Shown one piece after another: positions 34,559 through 43,981 of a stretch of 64,000 bases of DNA. The notes beneath the pieces were generated by a model. That model saw only the letters and a program-made list of their open reading frames with translations, ran no database searches and was not told the origin of the DNA. Position 1 is the stretch's first letter, and every line of letters begins with the position of its first letter. The position numbers and the translations under genes are program-made. The stretch is from BOG-224 sp963783505 (GTDB lineage Bacteria; Acidobacteriota; Terriglobia; Bryobacterales; Bryobacteraceae), in contig CAWAOP010000025.1 of the NCBI GenBank assembly GCA_963783505.1, positions 1 through 64,000 of the forward strand, given 5' to 3'.

Positions 34559-35725
34559 GTGCAGCGTTTTTACTTCGACCATAACGCCACCACGCCTCTG
34601 GGTCCCGAAGCGCTCGATGCCATGACGTCGTGCCTCGGTCAAGTGTATGGTAACGCGTCCAGCATTCACTATTTCGGGCAGGCGGCCAAGCAGCGATTGG
34701 AAGCCTCGCGCCGGCAGTTGGCGGCCGCTCTCCACTGCCAGCCCGCGGACGTAGTCTTTACCGGCTGCGGGACGGAGGCGGATAACATGGCCGTGCTGGG
34801 CGTGGTCCGCGCCGCGCGCCCTGAGGGCGCCGGACCGGCGAAGCACGTCATCACAAGCGCGATCGAACATCCCGCGGTTCTCGGGCCCTGCCAGCAACTC
34901 GAGCGTGAAGGCGCGGCCGTGACGCGGCTCCCCGTGGGTCCGGACGGCGCGCTCGGCCCGGACGACGTGCGGCGCGCGCTGCGGCCGGAGACCGTGCTCG
35001 TCTCCGTGATGCACGCCAACAACGAACTCGGCTCGCTCCAGCCGATCGCCGAAATTGCGCGAGTGACGCGCGCGGCCGGGGTTCCGCTGCACGTGGACGG
35101 AGTGCAGGCATTCGGCAAGATCCCCGTGGATGTCGAAACGCTCGGCGTGGACCTCTACAGCGTTAGCGCGCACAAGCTTTACGGGCCCAAAGGCGTGGGC
35201 GCGCTTTACGTGCGCAAGGGCGTGTCGATGGCGCCGATTGCGACCGGCGGACACCATGAGCGCGACCGCCGCCCGGGTACCGAAAACGTCCCCGGCATCG
35301 CGGGCTTCGGCGCGGCGGCGGAAGCGGCCGGGCGAGGCATGGCATCCGAATCGGCCCGCCTGGCCGGATTGCGGGACCGCCTGGAGTCGCTGGTTCTCGA
35401 ACGCATCTCCGGGACGTTCGTGAATGGCTCGCGCCGCGAGAGGACGCCCAACACCAGCAACGTGTGCTTCGAGGGCATCGATGGCGAAGCCCTGGTGATC
35501 GCGCTCGATCTGCGCGGCTTCGCGGTTTCCACCGGGGCCGCCTGTTCGAGCGGAGCGCTTTCCCCATCGCACGTGTTGCTCGCGCTCGGTCTTTCCGCCG
35601 AAAAGGCGCGGGCCAGCATGCGCTTTTCGCTGGGGCGATCCAACACGGCCGAACAAGTGGATGCGCTCCTGGACGCGCTGGCTGCTTCCGTCGGCCACCT
35701 GCGCAGAATCTCCGTTCATGCCTGA
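34559..35725 (+). CDS. Cysteine desulfurase (NifS/IscS family)
   Basis: About 388 residues from GTG 34559 (VQRFYFDHNATTPLG), which matches the family start; ATG or TTG further upstream would overlap the divergent gene. FDHNATTPL binds PLP, SAHKLYGPKG contains Lys206 that forms the Schiff base, HVDGVQAFG the pyridine contact, and the active Cys329 lies in TGAACSSGAL. The enzyme takes sulfur from cysteine as a persulfide. It overlaps the start of mnmA by eight bases, so it probably supplies sulfur to MnmA for tRNA thiolation rather than to iron-sulfur clusters. No iscU/sufU is nearby. Confidence 0.94.
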   Translation: MQRFYFDHNATTPLGPEALDAMTSCLGQVYGNASSIHYFGQAAKQRLEASRRQLAAALHCQPADVVFTGCGTEADNMAVLGVVRAARPEGAGPAKHVITSAIEHPAVLGPCQQLEREGAAVTRLPVGPDGALGPDDVRRALRPETVLVSVMHANNELGSLQPIAEIARVTRAAGVPLHVDGVQAFGKIPVDVETLGVDLYSVSAHKLYGPKGVGALYVRKGVSMAPIATGGHHERDRRPGTENVPGIAGFGAAAEAAGRGMASESARLAGLRDRLESLVLERISGTFVNGSRRERTPNTSNVCFEGIDGEALVIALDLRGFAVSTGAACSSGALSPSHVLLALGLSAEKARASMRFSLGRSNTAEQVDALLDALAASVGHLRRISVHA

Positions 35726-36824
35726 GGCGCCCATTGCCGTCGCGATGAGCGGCGGCGTCGATAGCTCCACCGTCGCGGCCATGCTGGCGCGCGAGGGGAA
35801 GTCCGTCGTCGGATTGACGATGCAGCTTTGGAACCAGCGCCGCCTGCCGGAGCTGGCCGGCGAGACCGCCACGGGCCGTTGCTGCTCGCTGGACGACGTC
35901 TACGACGCGCGCCGCGTCGCCGAGCAGATCGGCATCCCGTATTACGTGGTTAACTTCGAGCGTGAATTCGAAGAGGCCGTGGTGCGGCCGTTCGTCGAGG
36001 ATTACCTGGCGGGGCGTACGCCGATTCCCTGCACGCTGTGCAACAACCACATCAAATTCGCACGGTTTCTGGAGATGGCCGATTCCGTCGGCGCGCGCCA
36101 GATCGCAACCGGCCATTACGCGCGCATCCGCTTCGACCAAGCCTCCATGCGCTGGCAGCTTCTGCGCGGCGTGGACCGGACCAAGGATCAGACTTACTTC
36201 CTTTTCGGCCTCACGCAGGAACAATTGGCGCGCACGCTGTTTCCGTTGGGAGCGCTCCAAAAACCCGAAGTGCGAGATCTTGCCCGCTCGCTCGGTCTGG
36301 CCGTAGCCTCCAAGGGCGACAGCCAGGAAATCTGCTTCGTTCCCAACGGCGATTACGCGGCGTTTCTGCGCGCGTACTTGAAGGAAACGGCCCGGCCCGC
36401 TCCCGCTTCTCACGGCGAAATCGTGACGTCCGACGGCCGCCGCCTGGGCGAGCACGAAGGCGCGCATCGCTTCACCATCGGCCAGCGCCGCGGCCTCGGC
36501 GTGGCCACCGGCGAGCCGCTCTACGTGATTGCAACGGACCCCAAGACGCAACGCGTCACCGTGGGCGCGGACGCCGAACTCCTGCGCACAAGCCTGATCG
36601 CGCGGGACGTGAACTGGGTTTCGATCGCTGGCATTGAAGCGCCGGTGCGCGCGCAGGTCAAGATTCGCAACAAGCACGCCGGCGCCGAGGCGACTCTTCG
36701 CCCCACCGAAGATCCGAGCCGGGTGGAAGTCCAATTCGACGCGCCGCAGCGCGCCGTCACCCCCGGCCAGGCGGCTGTGTTCTACGACGGCGACCTGGTG
36801 CTCGGCGGCGGATGGATCGAGTAA
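35718..36824 (+). CDS. mnmA: tRNA-specific 2-thiouridylase MnmA
   Basis: A 368-residue PP-loop enzyme that thiolates U34 of tRNA-Lys, -Glu and -Gln. SGGVDS (residues 11-16) binds ATP, the catalytic Cys108 is in PCTLCN, and Cys206 in SQEICFVP completes the disulfide pair. IATGHYARI, TKDQTYFLFGLTQ, HRFTIGQRRGLGV and AVFYDGDLVLGGG mark the three domains. ATG 35718 is eight bases inside the cysteine desulfurase gene (stop at 35725), giving translational coupling. This pair makes the complete sulfur relay step. Confidence 0.97.
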   Translation: MPEAPIAVAMSGGVDSSTVAAMLAREGKSVVGLTMQLWNQRRLPELAGETATGRCCSLDDVYDARRVAEQIGIPYYVVNFEREFEEAVVRPFVEDYLAGRTPIPCTLCNNHIKFARFLEMADSVGARQIATGHYARIRFDQASMRWQLLRGVDRTKDQTYFLFGLTQEQLARTLFPLGALQKPEVRDLARSLGLAVASKGDSQEICFVPNGDYAAFLRAYLKETARPAPASHGEIVTSDGRRLGEHEGAHRFTIGQRRGLGVATGEPLYVIATDPKTQRVTVGADAELLRTSLIARDVNWVSIAGIEAPVRAQVKIRNKHAGAEATLRPTEDPSRVEVQFDAPQRAVTPGQAAVFYDGDLVLGGGWIE

Positions 36825-36887
36825 GAACGCCCGATTCCCATCGCGCCGCGAATCGGCCTACAATCAGTACTCTCAGAGGCCGCTATT

Positions 36888-37151
36888 ATGCACACTTATC
36901 TTCCCGTGGTCGTTTTCCTTGTCGCCATTTGCCTTCCGCTTTTCCTGCTGAAGCGATTTCATCCGGCCGCCTGGCCGCTGCACCTTCTGGCGATAGCCGC
37001 CGGCGCGGGGATCGGCTTCATCCCCGGGACGCCGTTCCTCAATTCTGACGCGGGCACCTACCTGGTCGGCTTCTCCATCGGATTTCTCGTAATTTGGGGA
37101 GTCTTCGGGCTGTTCGGGTTCGGCCGTCCGCGGGCAGAACGTTTGGCGTAG
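36888..37151 (+). CDS. Small membrane protein, hypothetical
   Basis: An 87-residue protein with three hydrophobic segments (residues 5-22 LPVVVFLVAICLPLFLL, 28-46 and 58-77). Short charged ends (KRFHP, RPRAERLA) favour a membrane orientation with a positive C-terminal tail inside. No motif is present. It follows mnmA by 63 bases on the same strand, but a shared function is not supported. Start ATG has a weak upstream AG-rich stretch (ctcagagg). Confidence 0.55.
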   Translation: MHTYLPVVVFLVAICLPLFLLKRFHPAAWPLHLLAIAAGAGIGFIPGTPFLNSDAGTYLVGFSIGFLVIWGVFGLFGFGRPRAERLA

Positions 37152-37197
37152 CCCCGCGGGCCGCACAACGCCGCTGCCTGCGCATGAACGGCGAGCG

Positions 37198-38580
37198 CTA
37201 GATCTTGACTTCGAAGTACAAGCTCTTCTCGGGGTCTTGTGTCATGCGATTTGCAAGCGCGGCGGGCGGCTCCCGATCGGCGCGCAAAACGCAGCCGCCC
37301 GTGATCTCCTTCAGCCGGCGTTCTACATTGCTGGAGGGCAGGGCTTGCCAGCTCCTCTTCAAAGCGGCGGCGCGATCCACCGGGATCATAGCCAGCTCGA
37401 GATGGCGCATCAGCTCCAACCCGCCTTCACGCAGCGTGGCGTTGTGGCTGCCGTGATGCCCGACCTTGTAAAACACCGTGCGCCGCAGGAGATCGGGACC
37501 GGTCTTTTCCTTACCGCCGACGGTCCATTTTAGCTTGTGCCAGGAAAGCCAACTGCCCACTTGGGCGTCGGCGGCGAACAGCAGTACACGGCTATCCGCG
37601 AGTTCAATGGCTAGCGCAAGACTGCAATTGTTGGTGATATTGTCGAGCGCAAGAGCCAGGGCGTCCGCCGATCTAAGCCAGGCGTCATCGATTCTCCGCC
37701 AGGATTGATCCGTATACGCTCCGGCTTCCCGCGCCTCGCCCCAATAACGGCGCTGGAAAAATGGCATCTGGCCAGCGGCTTCAAGCGGGATCTGGAGAAT
37801 AGGGTCGAACGGCGCGTTACGGTCGGATTCGGCAAGCGATGTGGCGCCCGCAGCAAGGTCGGCGATTCCGTACGATTGCGGAGAGCGCGCGGAGGGATGG
37901 CAGCGCCGGAGCAACTTCTCGTCTCGCGGCGGTCCCAGTACATACAGGCGCGCGCCGGCGCCGGGCAGTTCGACGGGCGCGCCGGCGGGATCGCAGTAGC
38001 GCAACCGCTTTCCCAGGTTTCGGATCTTTTCGAGAGCCGAGGAGGCGCTATCCCTTCCGGCGGCCCCAAAGAATGCCAGGACTCCGTTTACCAGGTCGCA
38101 GTCCCCTCCGGCGAACCGCATCTGCGCGGAGGCCGCGGCGAGCGAGGCGCGCATCGCCTGGCGGCCGCTTTGAAGTTCCCGGGCCCGATTGTCCGCGGGA
38201 TTCTCGGTCCAAGCCATCCAGACTTCCTGGACGATCATCCGCTCGAAGATCTCTTTGGCTTGAATGAACCCCGAAAGGTGGTCCCAGTGTTCATGCGTCG
38301 CCACCAGAAGATCGATGCGGCCACCCGTCACGTGGGCAATGTCGTTAGCCACGGATCGCATCACGGCGCCCGCGCTGTGCGTGCCGAGCATCACGCCGCA
38401 ATCGATCAGTATGAAGTACGGTCTTCCGGAAGCGTCCGGCTCCGTTCGAGGCAAGGCCACCAGGAAACAGTCGCCCAGTCCTTGACGGTACATGCGGACG
38501 CGAGCTCCCGGCGGCTGCGGCTTCGAATTCAGGTCCAGAGTATCCGCGTAGGATTGTACCTGCGACGCATCGGCGCTCAT
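37198..38580 (-). CDS. Metallo-beta-lactamase-fold hydrolase, ComEC-like
   Basis: A 460-residue soluble protein with ideal AGGAGG before ATG and no signal peptide. RMYRQGLGDCFLVALPRT and YFILIDCG are the start of the ComEC/Rec2-type MBL fold. HEHWDH (residues 96-101) is the core metal motif, Asp338 in FAADAQVG and His375/His376/His379 in VGHHGSHN complete the site. Residues 125-330 form an inserted region rich in helices that I cannot assign. The family includes DNA-internalisation and nuclease-like hydrolases and phosphodiesterases. It lies 206 bases downstream of the protease fusion on the same strand and may be co-transcribed with it. Confidence 0.85.
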   Translation of the reverse strand: MSADASQVQSYADTLDLNSKPQPPGARVRMYRQGLGDCFLVALPRTEPDASGRPYFILIDCGVMLGTHSAGAVMRSVANDIAHVTGGRIDLLVATHEHWDHLSGFIQAKEIFERMIVQEVWMAWTENPADNRARELQSGRQAMRASLAAASAQMRFAGGDCDLVNGVLAFFGAAGRDSASSALEKIRNLGKRLRYCDPAGAPVELPGAGARLYVLGPPRDEKLLRRCHPSARSPQSYGIADLAAGATSLAESDRNAPFDPILQIPLEAAGQMPFFQRRYWGEAREAGAYTDQSWRRIDDAWLRSADALALALDNITNNCSLALAIELADSRVLLFAADAQVGSWLSWHKLKWTVGGKEKTGPDLLRRTVFYKVGHHGSHNATLREGGLELMRHLELAMIPVDRAAALKRSWQALPSSNVERRLKEITGGCVLRADREPPAALANRMTQDPEKSLYFEVKI

Positions 38581-38637
38581 GTGATTTCCTCCTGGTGATT
38601 GCCGGCGCGCTACAACCGAGACGAGTAGTACTCGTCG

Positions 38638-38728
38638 GCCCTCCGCTCCCTCACGGTCGCGGCTCGGCTCGGGTGCATGGCCGCTAGCCGAGCCGGGCCC
38701 AGAGGGCGCCCCGTGAGGGAGCGGAGGC
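38638..38728. repeat. Palindromic repeat, same family as 62917-62985
   Basis: Arms ggccctccgctccctcacgg and ccgtgagggagcggaggcc pair almost perfectly, and the inner arms cggctcggct and agccgagccg also pair. The core is the CTCCCTCACGGTCGCGGCTCGGC sequence type found again at 62917. It sits between the MBL gene and the protease gene; a transcript-processing or attenuating role is possible, or it may be a dispersed non-coding repeat. Confidence 0.75.
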
Positions 38729-38786
38729 CGGAGCTTCCAACGATTTCCCCTGCGTTCGACGCACTACACTCGGGCTGAGTCCGCGG

Positions 38787-41700
38787 TTACGCCTGCTCGC
38801 TTCCGTGCAGGAGCGCGAACGGTTCCCGCAGGGCTTCTGCTTCGCCGCGGTAGTTCCAGGCAGGCTGTTCCGCGGCCAGCCGCTCTCGAATGTCCTCTTG
38901 CTCGCGCATGGCATCCGGGTGTCCTACGCGTTTGCGGATGACGTAACGAACAGCCTTCGTCTCGCCGTCGATAATCAGCGTGCAGCCTCCGCGAAACGTC
39001 CCGCTTCCATCGGCGGGCTTCCAACTCTGCGTGATCTCCACAACAACGTCCGTCCGCTGCTGGCCATCCGGTCCTGTTCGCCGCACCGGGCGAACGGAAT
39101 GCACCTCGAAATCGCGCAACTCGCCGGGCGCGCCATCGAGTTCCCGGCCGCCGTGGAGACGGAACCCGAGCGTGCGCGCCCCGGCCTCGCCAAAGTCCGG
39201 ATCGGTTTTCAGAAACACGTAAAGGCGCGCCGCGTTGGCTCGCGAAACTTGAAAAGCGCTTTCTCGCGCGGCATGCAGGTCCCATGTCAGCTTCAATTCT
39301 TCAAGAGCTTTGGCCATGGAAACCCGGCTCTCCGGGCTCTCCCATCGCAGGCTTTCAACCGAAAGGCTTCGCACGTTCACCGGGTAGATGCCTCTTCGCC
39401 GGAACCCCTGCACGAAGGCGGCGCGATAAGCCCAGCGGTCGTCTTCGACCAGGTCGCAATCCGCGGAGATCAACGCGCGCAGGTACTCGCCAAACTTCAG
39501 GCCGACGGGCGGACAATAATCCAGCGCGCGGATACAGATGTTCAGTATGTGCTCCGCCGTCTTAGCCGCTTCCCGCGCCAGGCGGTTCACCAGATCGTCG
39601 GGGATCTCGCCCGGCGGCAGGACGCCCGTTCCCGCGCTGGCCAAACGCGCCAGGTCCGCACAGCGCCGCCGGTATATATCCAGGAAAGCGTCAAACACCG
39701 CGGCTACCAGAACGGCGCCGCGATCGTGCGGCTCCGAGGCCTTCTGGTATTCGTCGCCTCGCGGGACGTAAGCCTCCCACTGGCCGGTCGCGGGATTGAC
39801 GGAACCAAGGGCGTCCCGTAACGAGCCATGGCAGCCGATCCCTCGCCCGAACTGGCAGGCCAGTTGAGCCATCAGGTTCCGCCGGTCCGCCAAATCGCCG
39901 CGCGTGCGCCGGATCTGATCGAGCAACGCCTCCGGGATAGTGAAATGCTGGAACAGCGCCACGATATCCGCGAACGCTTCGTGGAATGCCAGGGTGTCGA
40001 GATTGGCCGGCTCGGTGAAGTAGCGATGCAGACCGTCGAGCAACGCGTGGGTGGTTTCGTGCGCGATGATGTCATGCGAAAGCGCGCAGAAAACCGCGCC
40101 GCCCGGCAGAATCTCTCCTGGCGCGGCCGGCGAGGCGGGAAAGTATCCGAGCAGCAGCGCCTTTTGGCGCGGGCTGTAATACGAATTGGCTTCCCGCAAC
40201 GCGTGGGGATAAATCCGCAGACGCCGCACGTAGCGCTCTTCGATACGCTTCGAGCCCTCCCGGACCACAATCCGCGGCGCCCACAGCGCTACGCGGCCCA
40301 GCGCGCGCTCGAAGTGGGCGATGGTCTTCATCGCCACCGCGTAGCACATCTGCTGGTGGAAATAGGGGCTGGCCTCGGAAGGCGCCAGGCCGGAACCGGC
40401 CAGTATCGCCGGATGATCGAGATCGACGGGAGCGTAGCAGCACGCCGATGCGGGGTCGATATCCACGACTTCCAGGTACTCGCCCACGGGCCCAGGTTTG
40501 AGCGCTTCCCAGCGTACCTTCAGCGCGGTTTCATTGAGTTGCAACGTGTCCGGGGAGTAGCCGAGCAGCGGGTCGAACGCGAACACGCGCAACCGGCGAA
40601 CGGAAGGCGTCGCGACCGGCGGGTCCATAGCATGTTCCAGCCGCGCCGCCTCCGCCTCGGAGCGCGCCGATTCGGTGACGATCCTGTCGCTTCTCTTGCG
40701 CGCCGTCACAACGGGCGAAGCGTGTTTGGCCAACTCGGCGCGCAGTTCGCCGGAAGCTCCGGGCGCGTCGTGGAGCAGCTCGAGCACGCGCTGCCGGCCG
40801 CTCGCCGGGAGCGGCGCGGGATGCTCCGGATCGGGCAACAGCCGCTCCAACTCGAATGACCGCTGCGCCAGTTGCAACGCCTCCAGCTCCAGCATCTGTT
40901 GGCGCGCGCTTTGCTCCTGTGCGATTCCCATCCCCGTGATGACCCGGAGAAAAGGAAACGCGGCGCTGTCGGCCGGCTCCATCGCCAACTCGCGCTCTTC
41001 CGCCGGTTGGATACGCAAGGCATCCGCCGCTCTCAGTTGGCCCCGCCCGAGCTTCGCGTCCGGCGCTGCCCCCGCGTTGCGCGCCGACCGGAACAGCGCA
41101 TGGCGCACCGCCTCCACGCGCATCCATCCCTTTGGGTATTGGCTTTCCCATGCGGCCTTATGGCGCTGGATATATAGCGCTGCCGCGGCGGCGATCTGCG
41201 GCGTCGCCGCCGAGGTTCCGCGCCCGTCGCAATCCACGACGTTTTCAGTGCCGAACCTGGCCCACGGCGTGTTGGGCGTGAACGCAGCCAGAGTGGTTCG
41301 CATCTTGCTTTCCGGGCCGTAATTCCCCGCCATGATCGCCATGGGAAGATCGGCATACGGCTTGCCATCGGCCATGACGCCGCACGCCGCTACGACCCGG
41401 CGGAATCGCGCCGGAAACACGATGTTGCGCGTCGGCAGGTTGCCGAAGTTGTTCCCCGCCGCCGTGACGATGAACACGCCCCGCTCGTACAGCGCGTTCA
41501 CCGCGTCCGCCCAGGTTTCGGAGGCAAGCCCGCCCATGCTCATCGTAATGACGTGAGCCCTCGTCGCCAGGTCCGCGAACAACCCGTGAACGTAGTCGAG
41601 CGCTCGGGCGATCGCGCTGGTCCAGAAGAGAACGACGGAATCCGCGACGCGAATGGGAATCACGTCCGCATACGGCGCTCCGCCCAGCGATTTGCCATCC

Positions 41701-42425
41701 ACCGCCGCTCCCGCAAGAAGGCTCAGCGTTCCAGTGCCGTGCCCGAGATTGTTATACCGGCCGGACGAGCGGTCCGTGGCGTCGAGCGGGTATTCCGAGT
41801 CCGCGAAATTGCGCTGAAGGTTGTGGGGCTCGCTGGCAAGAAGGTACTTGGGCCGTGTGCAGTGCCGCGGATCGTAGCCTGTGTCGAAATGCGCGACGCG
41901 CACGCGGCCGGCCGGTTCGCCCACCTCATTTCCGGCTTGCTCCAGTTGAGAATGATCCGCGTCGCGAAACCAGAATCGGCCATCGCCTGCCGGCAGATGG
42001 GCGTCGGGCGGCGCCGGTTCGTCCCAACTCCGCGCCGCGGCCAGCGCGCGCTGGGCCGGCGCGCCGGTGACCCACTGTTGAGCCAGGTCCGGCTCGGCGA
42101 ATGAAGCACGCGGCATCCCCGCGGCGCCAAGACCATCCGCCACCAACCGGTGGCACAGATCCCACGGATTGACTTCCGGATCCGAGGCGTCGTGGGTCAT
42201 GATGCGCCACTCGCCGGAAGCCGCCGCTTTCAAAGCCGCGCCCGCCGGCTTGATGCTCTTGAACAACGGCTCGAATTGAGCGCGCACGGGGAAGCTCGGG
42301 AGCCGCAACCGGGCTTCCTCCGGAGCTCCGCGCAGCTTCACCAGTATGCGGGCCATCGGCTGCGGTGTTTTCACCGGCTCCACCCCCCAAGGCATGTAGG
42401 ACTGAGGCCGTCGTATCCCCGTCAA
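38787..42425 (-). CDS. Subtilisin-gluzincin double protease fusion
   Basis: A 1212-residue protein. Residues 175-420 are a complete subtilase (S8) domain: Asp181 in AHFDTGYD, His229 in NNLGHGTGT, oxyanion Asn325/326 in TAAGNNFGN and the nucleophile Ser405 in GRGTSAATP. Residues 480-600 are a helical linker. Residues 605-870 carry a thermolysin-like (gluzincin) site: HETTH at 789-793 with the third ligand Glu816 in FHEAFADIV. The last 300 residues include a beta-rich part ending in FRGGCTLIIDGETKAV. No signal peptide is seen, so both enzymes act inside the cell or are exported by an unknown route. GGAAGGA precedes the TTG start at 42425; ATG 42395 is an alternative. All active residues of both sites are intact. 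Confidence 0.85.
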   Translation of the reverse strand: MTGIRRPQSYMPWGVEPVKTPQPMARILVKLRGAPEEARLRLPSFPVRAQFEPLFKSIKPAGAALKAAASGEWRIMTHDASDPEVNPWDLCHRLVADGLGAAGMPRASFAEPDLAQQWVTGAPAQRALAAARSWDEPAPPDAHLPAGDGRFWFRDADHSQLEQAGNEVGEPAGRVRVAHFDTGYDPRHCTRPKYLLASEPHNLQRNFADSEYPLDATDRSSGRYNNLGHGTGTLSLLAGAAVDGKSLGGAPYADVIPIRVADSVVLFWTSAIARALDYVHGLFADLATRAHVITMSMGGLASETWADAVNALYERGVFIVTAAGNNFGNLPTRNIVFPARFRRVVAACGVMADGKPYADLPMAIMAGNYGPESKMRTTLAAFTPNTPWARFGTENVVDCDGRGTSAATPQIAAAAALYIQRHKAAWESQYPKGWMRVEAVRHALFRSARNAGAAPDAKLGRGQLRAADALRIQPAEERELAMEPADSAAFPFLRVITGMGIAQEQSARQQMLELEALQLAQRSFELERLLPDPEHPAPLPASGRQRVLELLHDAPGASGELRAELAKHASPVVTARKRSDRIVTESARSEAEAARLEHAMDPPVATPSVRRLRVFAFDPLLGYSPDTLQLNETALKVRWEALKPGPVGEYLEVVDIDPASACCYAPVDLDHPAILAGSGLAPSEASPYFHQQMCYAVAMKTIAHFERALGRVALWAPRIVVREGSKRIEERYVRRLRIYPHALREANSYYSPRQKALLLGYFPASPAAPGEILPGGAVFCALSHDIIAHETTHALLDGLHRYFTEPANLDTLAFHEAFADIVALFQHFTIPEALLDQIRRTRGDLADRRNLMAQLACQFGRGIGCHGSLRDALGSVNPATGQWEAYVPRGDEYQKASEPHDRGAVLVAAVFDAFLDIYRRRCADLARLASAGTGVLPPGEIPDDLVNRLAREAAKTAEHILNICIRALDYCPPVGLKFGEYLRALISADCDLVEDDRWAYRAAFVQGFRRRGIYPVNVRSLSVESLRWESPESRVSMAKALEELKLTWDLHAARESAFQVSRANAARLYVFLKTDPDFGEAGARTLGFRLHGGRELDGAPGELRDFEVHSVRPVRRTGPDGQQRTDVVVEITQSWKPADGSGTFRGGCTLIIDGETKAVRYVIRKRVGHPDAMREQEDIRERLAAEQPAWNYRGEAEALREPFALLHGSEQA

Positions 42426-42772
42426 CGGTCCTTCCGATTCTTATTTTATTCGTGCGTAGCGGAAAAACAGACCGTTTTGGGCGATGGTTCAAAAGCTCTC
42501 TGGGGGTGAGCCGCTTATTCGACGCGCTTCGAAGGTGACTGCAAATTATTCATAAATAGTAAGTTAGTGAATTTCTCGGTAGTAACGATGCGGGCCGCCA
42601 GAAAATGTAGGCCGGGCATGGTTGGAATTGTGACTTCCAATGAACTAAGGTTTCTTAATGGCCGGTTTTTGCGGGTCTCCGGCGCATCGAGCCTGCAGTT
42701 GGGCTTCTTGCAAACGCGGCGGCGGCTCGGTTCTCCGCCGCGGCTGGGCATCCATGCTATAAGGAACTGAGC
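42426..42772. other. Divergent intergenic region
   Basis: Promoters of the minus-strand protease gene and the plus-strand O-antigen ligase must lie here. On the minus strand, TTCACT and TAATTT about 17 bases apart (roughly 42547-42575) are a weak promoter candidate for the protease. A plus-strand frame at 42567-42770 has no features that I trust. Confidence 0.35.
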
Positions 42773-43981
42773 ATGCAGTCGCTGGAGCGTTCGTTCGCTG
42801 CTTCCATTATCTGGTACACGCTACTCGTCCTTTGCGGGGTGGGACTTCTGCTGGCATGGATGCCGGACGGCATTGCCTGGTCCCTCTTCGAGGCTAGCAT
42901 TTTCGCGCTTCTAATCGCATGGGCCGCCGGCTGGGCTCTCGGAGCGTTCCCCGCCGCATGGCCGCGCATCGCCTTGCCGATCGCCGGAGTGATCCTCTGG
43001 GGCCTGATTCAGGTGCGGATGGGTTGGACGGCTTACTTCTTTGCCAGCCAGATGGACTTGGTCCGATGGGGTTGTTTCTTTTCGATTCTGTTCCTGGCCT
43101 ATCAACTCTCGGGCGTAACGGGCCGCGCCCGCGCGTTCCGCAGGATCTTCACTACCTATTCGCTGCCGCTCGCGGTGGTTTCGGTTCTGCAACTGTTCGC
43201 CGGGAACGGCAAAATCTTTTGGCTGTTTCACACCGACGATAAAGCCGCCTTGGGCCCCTTCCTGAACGTGGATCACTACGCATCGTTTGTAGCTCTCGTC
43301 CTGCCGATGACGGCGTTTGAAATGGTCCAGCATCGGCGCCGGCGGTGGTTCTTCGCCATAACCACGGCCGCCCTTTACGCTTCCGTGGTAGCCGGGGCTT
43401 CCCGTGCGGGCTTCGTATTGGTCTCCCTGGAACTGGTCCTGATGTTCGCCATCATCGGCTTCCGTCATCGAACCGTTCCGGCCGTGGCGGCGCTTCTCGT
43501 GGCATTCGTCCTGGTGGTGGGCTGGCAGACGCTTTATCAGCGGCTGCGCGCACCCGATCCGTATAACGGACGCAGAGAGGTGGCGGAGGCCACCGTCAAA
43601 ATGATACGCGCCAACCCGTGGAAGGGTTACGGGTTGGGAACCTGGACCGAGGTCTACCCCGCATTCGCCACAAAAGATTTTGGAGTCTTCGTAAACGCCG
43701 CCCACAGCGATTGGCTGCAATGGTGGGCGGAAGGCGGCGTGCCCGTGGTGGCCTGCCTGGCCATCGTTTTCGTTTCCTCGATTCTGATCGCGCCTCGTCT
43801 CCCGTGGGCGATGGGAATTCCCATCGTCTTCCTCCATTCCCTCGTGGATTTCCCGCTGCAGGGGCGCTTTCTGCCGTCCATGCTGTTCCTTGTTCTGGGA
43901 GTCGCCGCCCGGCGGGTGAAACGGTCGCGCTCGAAGCCATCCGAGCCTTCGGCATCGCCAACGCACGACATGATTTCGTGA
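42773..43981 (+). CDS. O-antigen ligase-family membrane protein
   Basis: A 402-residue integral membrane protein with about ten hydrophobic segments. NVDHYASFVALVLPM and YGLGTWTEVYPAF with the late AHSDWLQWWAEGGVPVV loop are typical of the Wzy_C/WaaL superfamily, which joins O-antigen or other glycans to a lipid or protein acceptor. Residues near 175-200 form a large cytoplasmic basic loop (QHRRRRWFF). No other polysaccharide gene is adjacent, so its substrate is unknown. ATG start; the frame is open and intact. Confidence 0.85.
   Translation: MQSLERSFAASIIWYTLLVLCGVGLLLAWMPDGIAWSLFEASIFALLIAWAAGWALGAFPAAWPRIALPIAGVILWGLIQVRMGWTAYFFASQMDLVRWGCFFSILFLAYQLSGVTGRARAFRRIFTTYSLPLAVVSVLQLFAGNGKIFWLFHTDDKAALGPFLNVDHYASFVALVLPMTAFEMVQHRRRRWFFAITTAALYASVVAGASRAGFVLVSLELVLMFAIIGFRHRTVPAVAALLVAFVLVVGWQTLYQRLRAPDPYNGRREVAEATVKMIRANPWKGYGLGTWTEVYPAFATKDFGVFVNAAHSDWLQWWAEGGVPVVACLAIVFVSSILIAPRLPWAMGIPIVFLHSLVDFPLQGRFLPSMLFLVLGVAARRVKRSRSKPSEPSASPTHDMIS

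Noticed and set aside
34538..36734. Long minus-strand frames of 444 and 523 codons opposite the cysteine desulfurase and mnmA
   Set aside because: They are antisense shadows in GC-rich DNA; the composition is Arg/Ala-rich, no domain is seen, and the plus-strand genes carry full catalytic motifs.
39828..40859. Plus-strand frame of 343 codons inside the protease fusion
   Set aside because: It is antisense to intact protease motifs and has no start signal.
38787..42425. Two separate genes joined by a frame error
   Set aside because: The reading frame is open over 1212 codons with a helical linker between the domains, so a real fusion is the simpler reading, although unusual.
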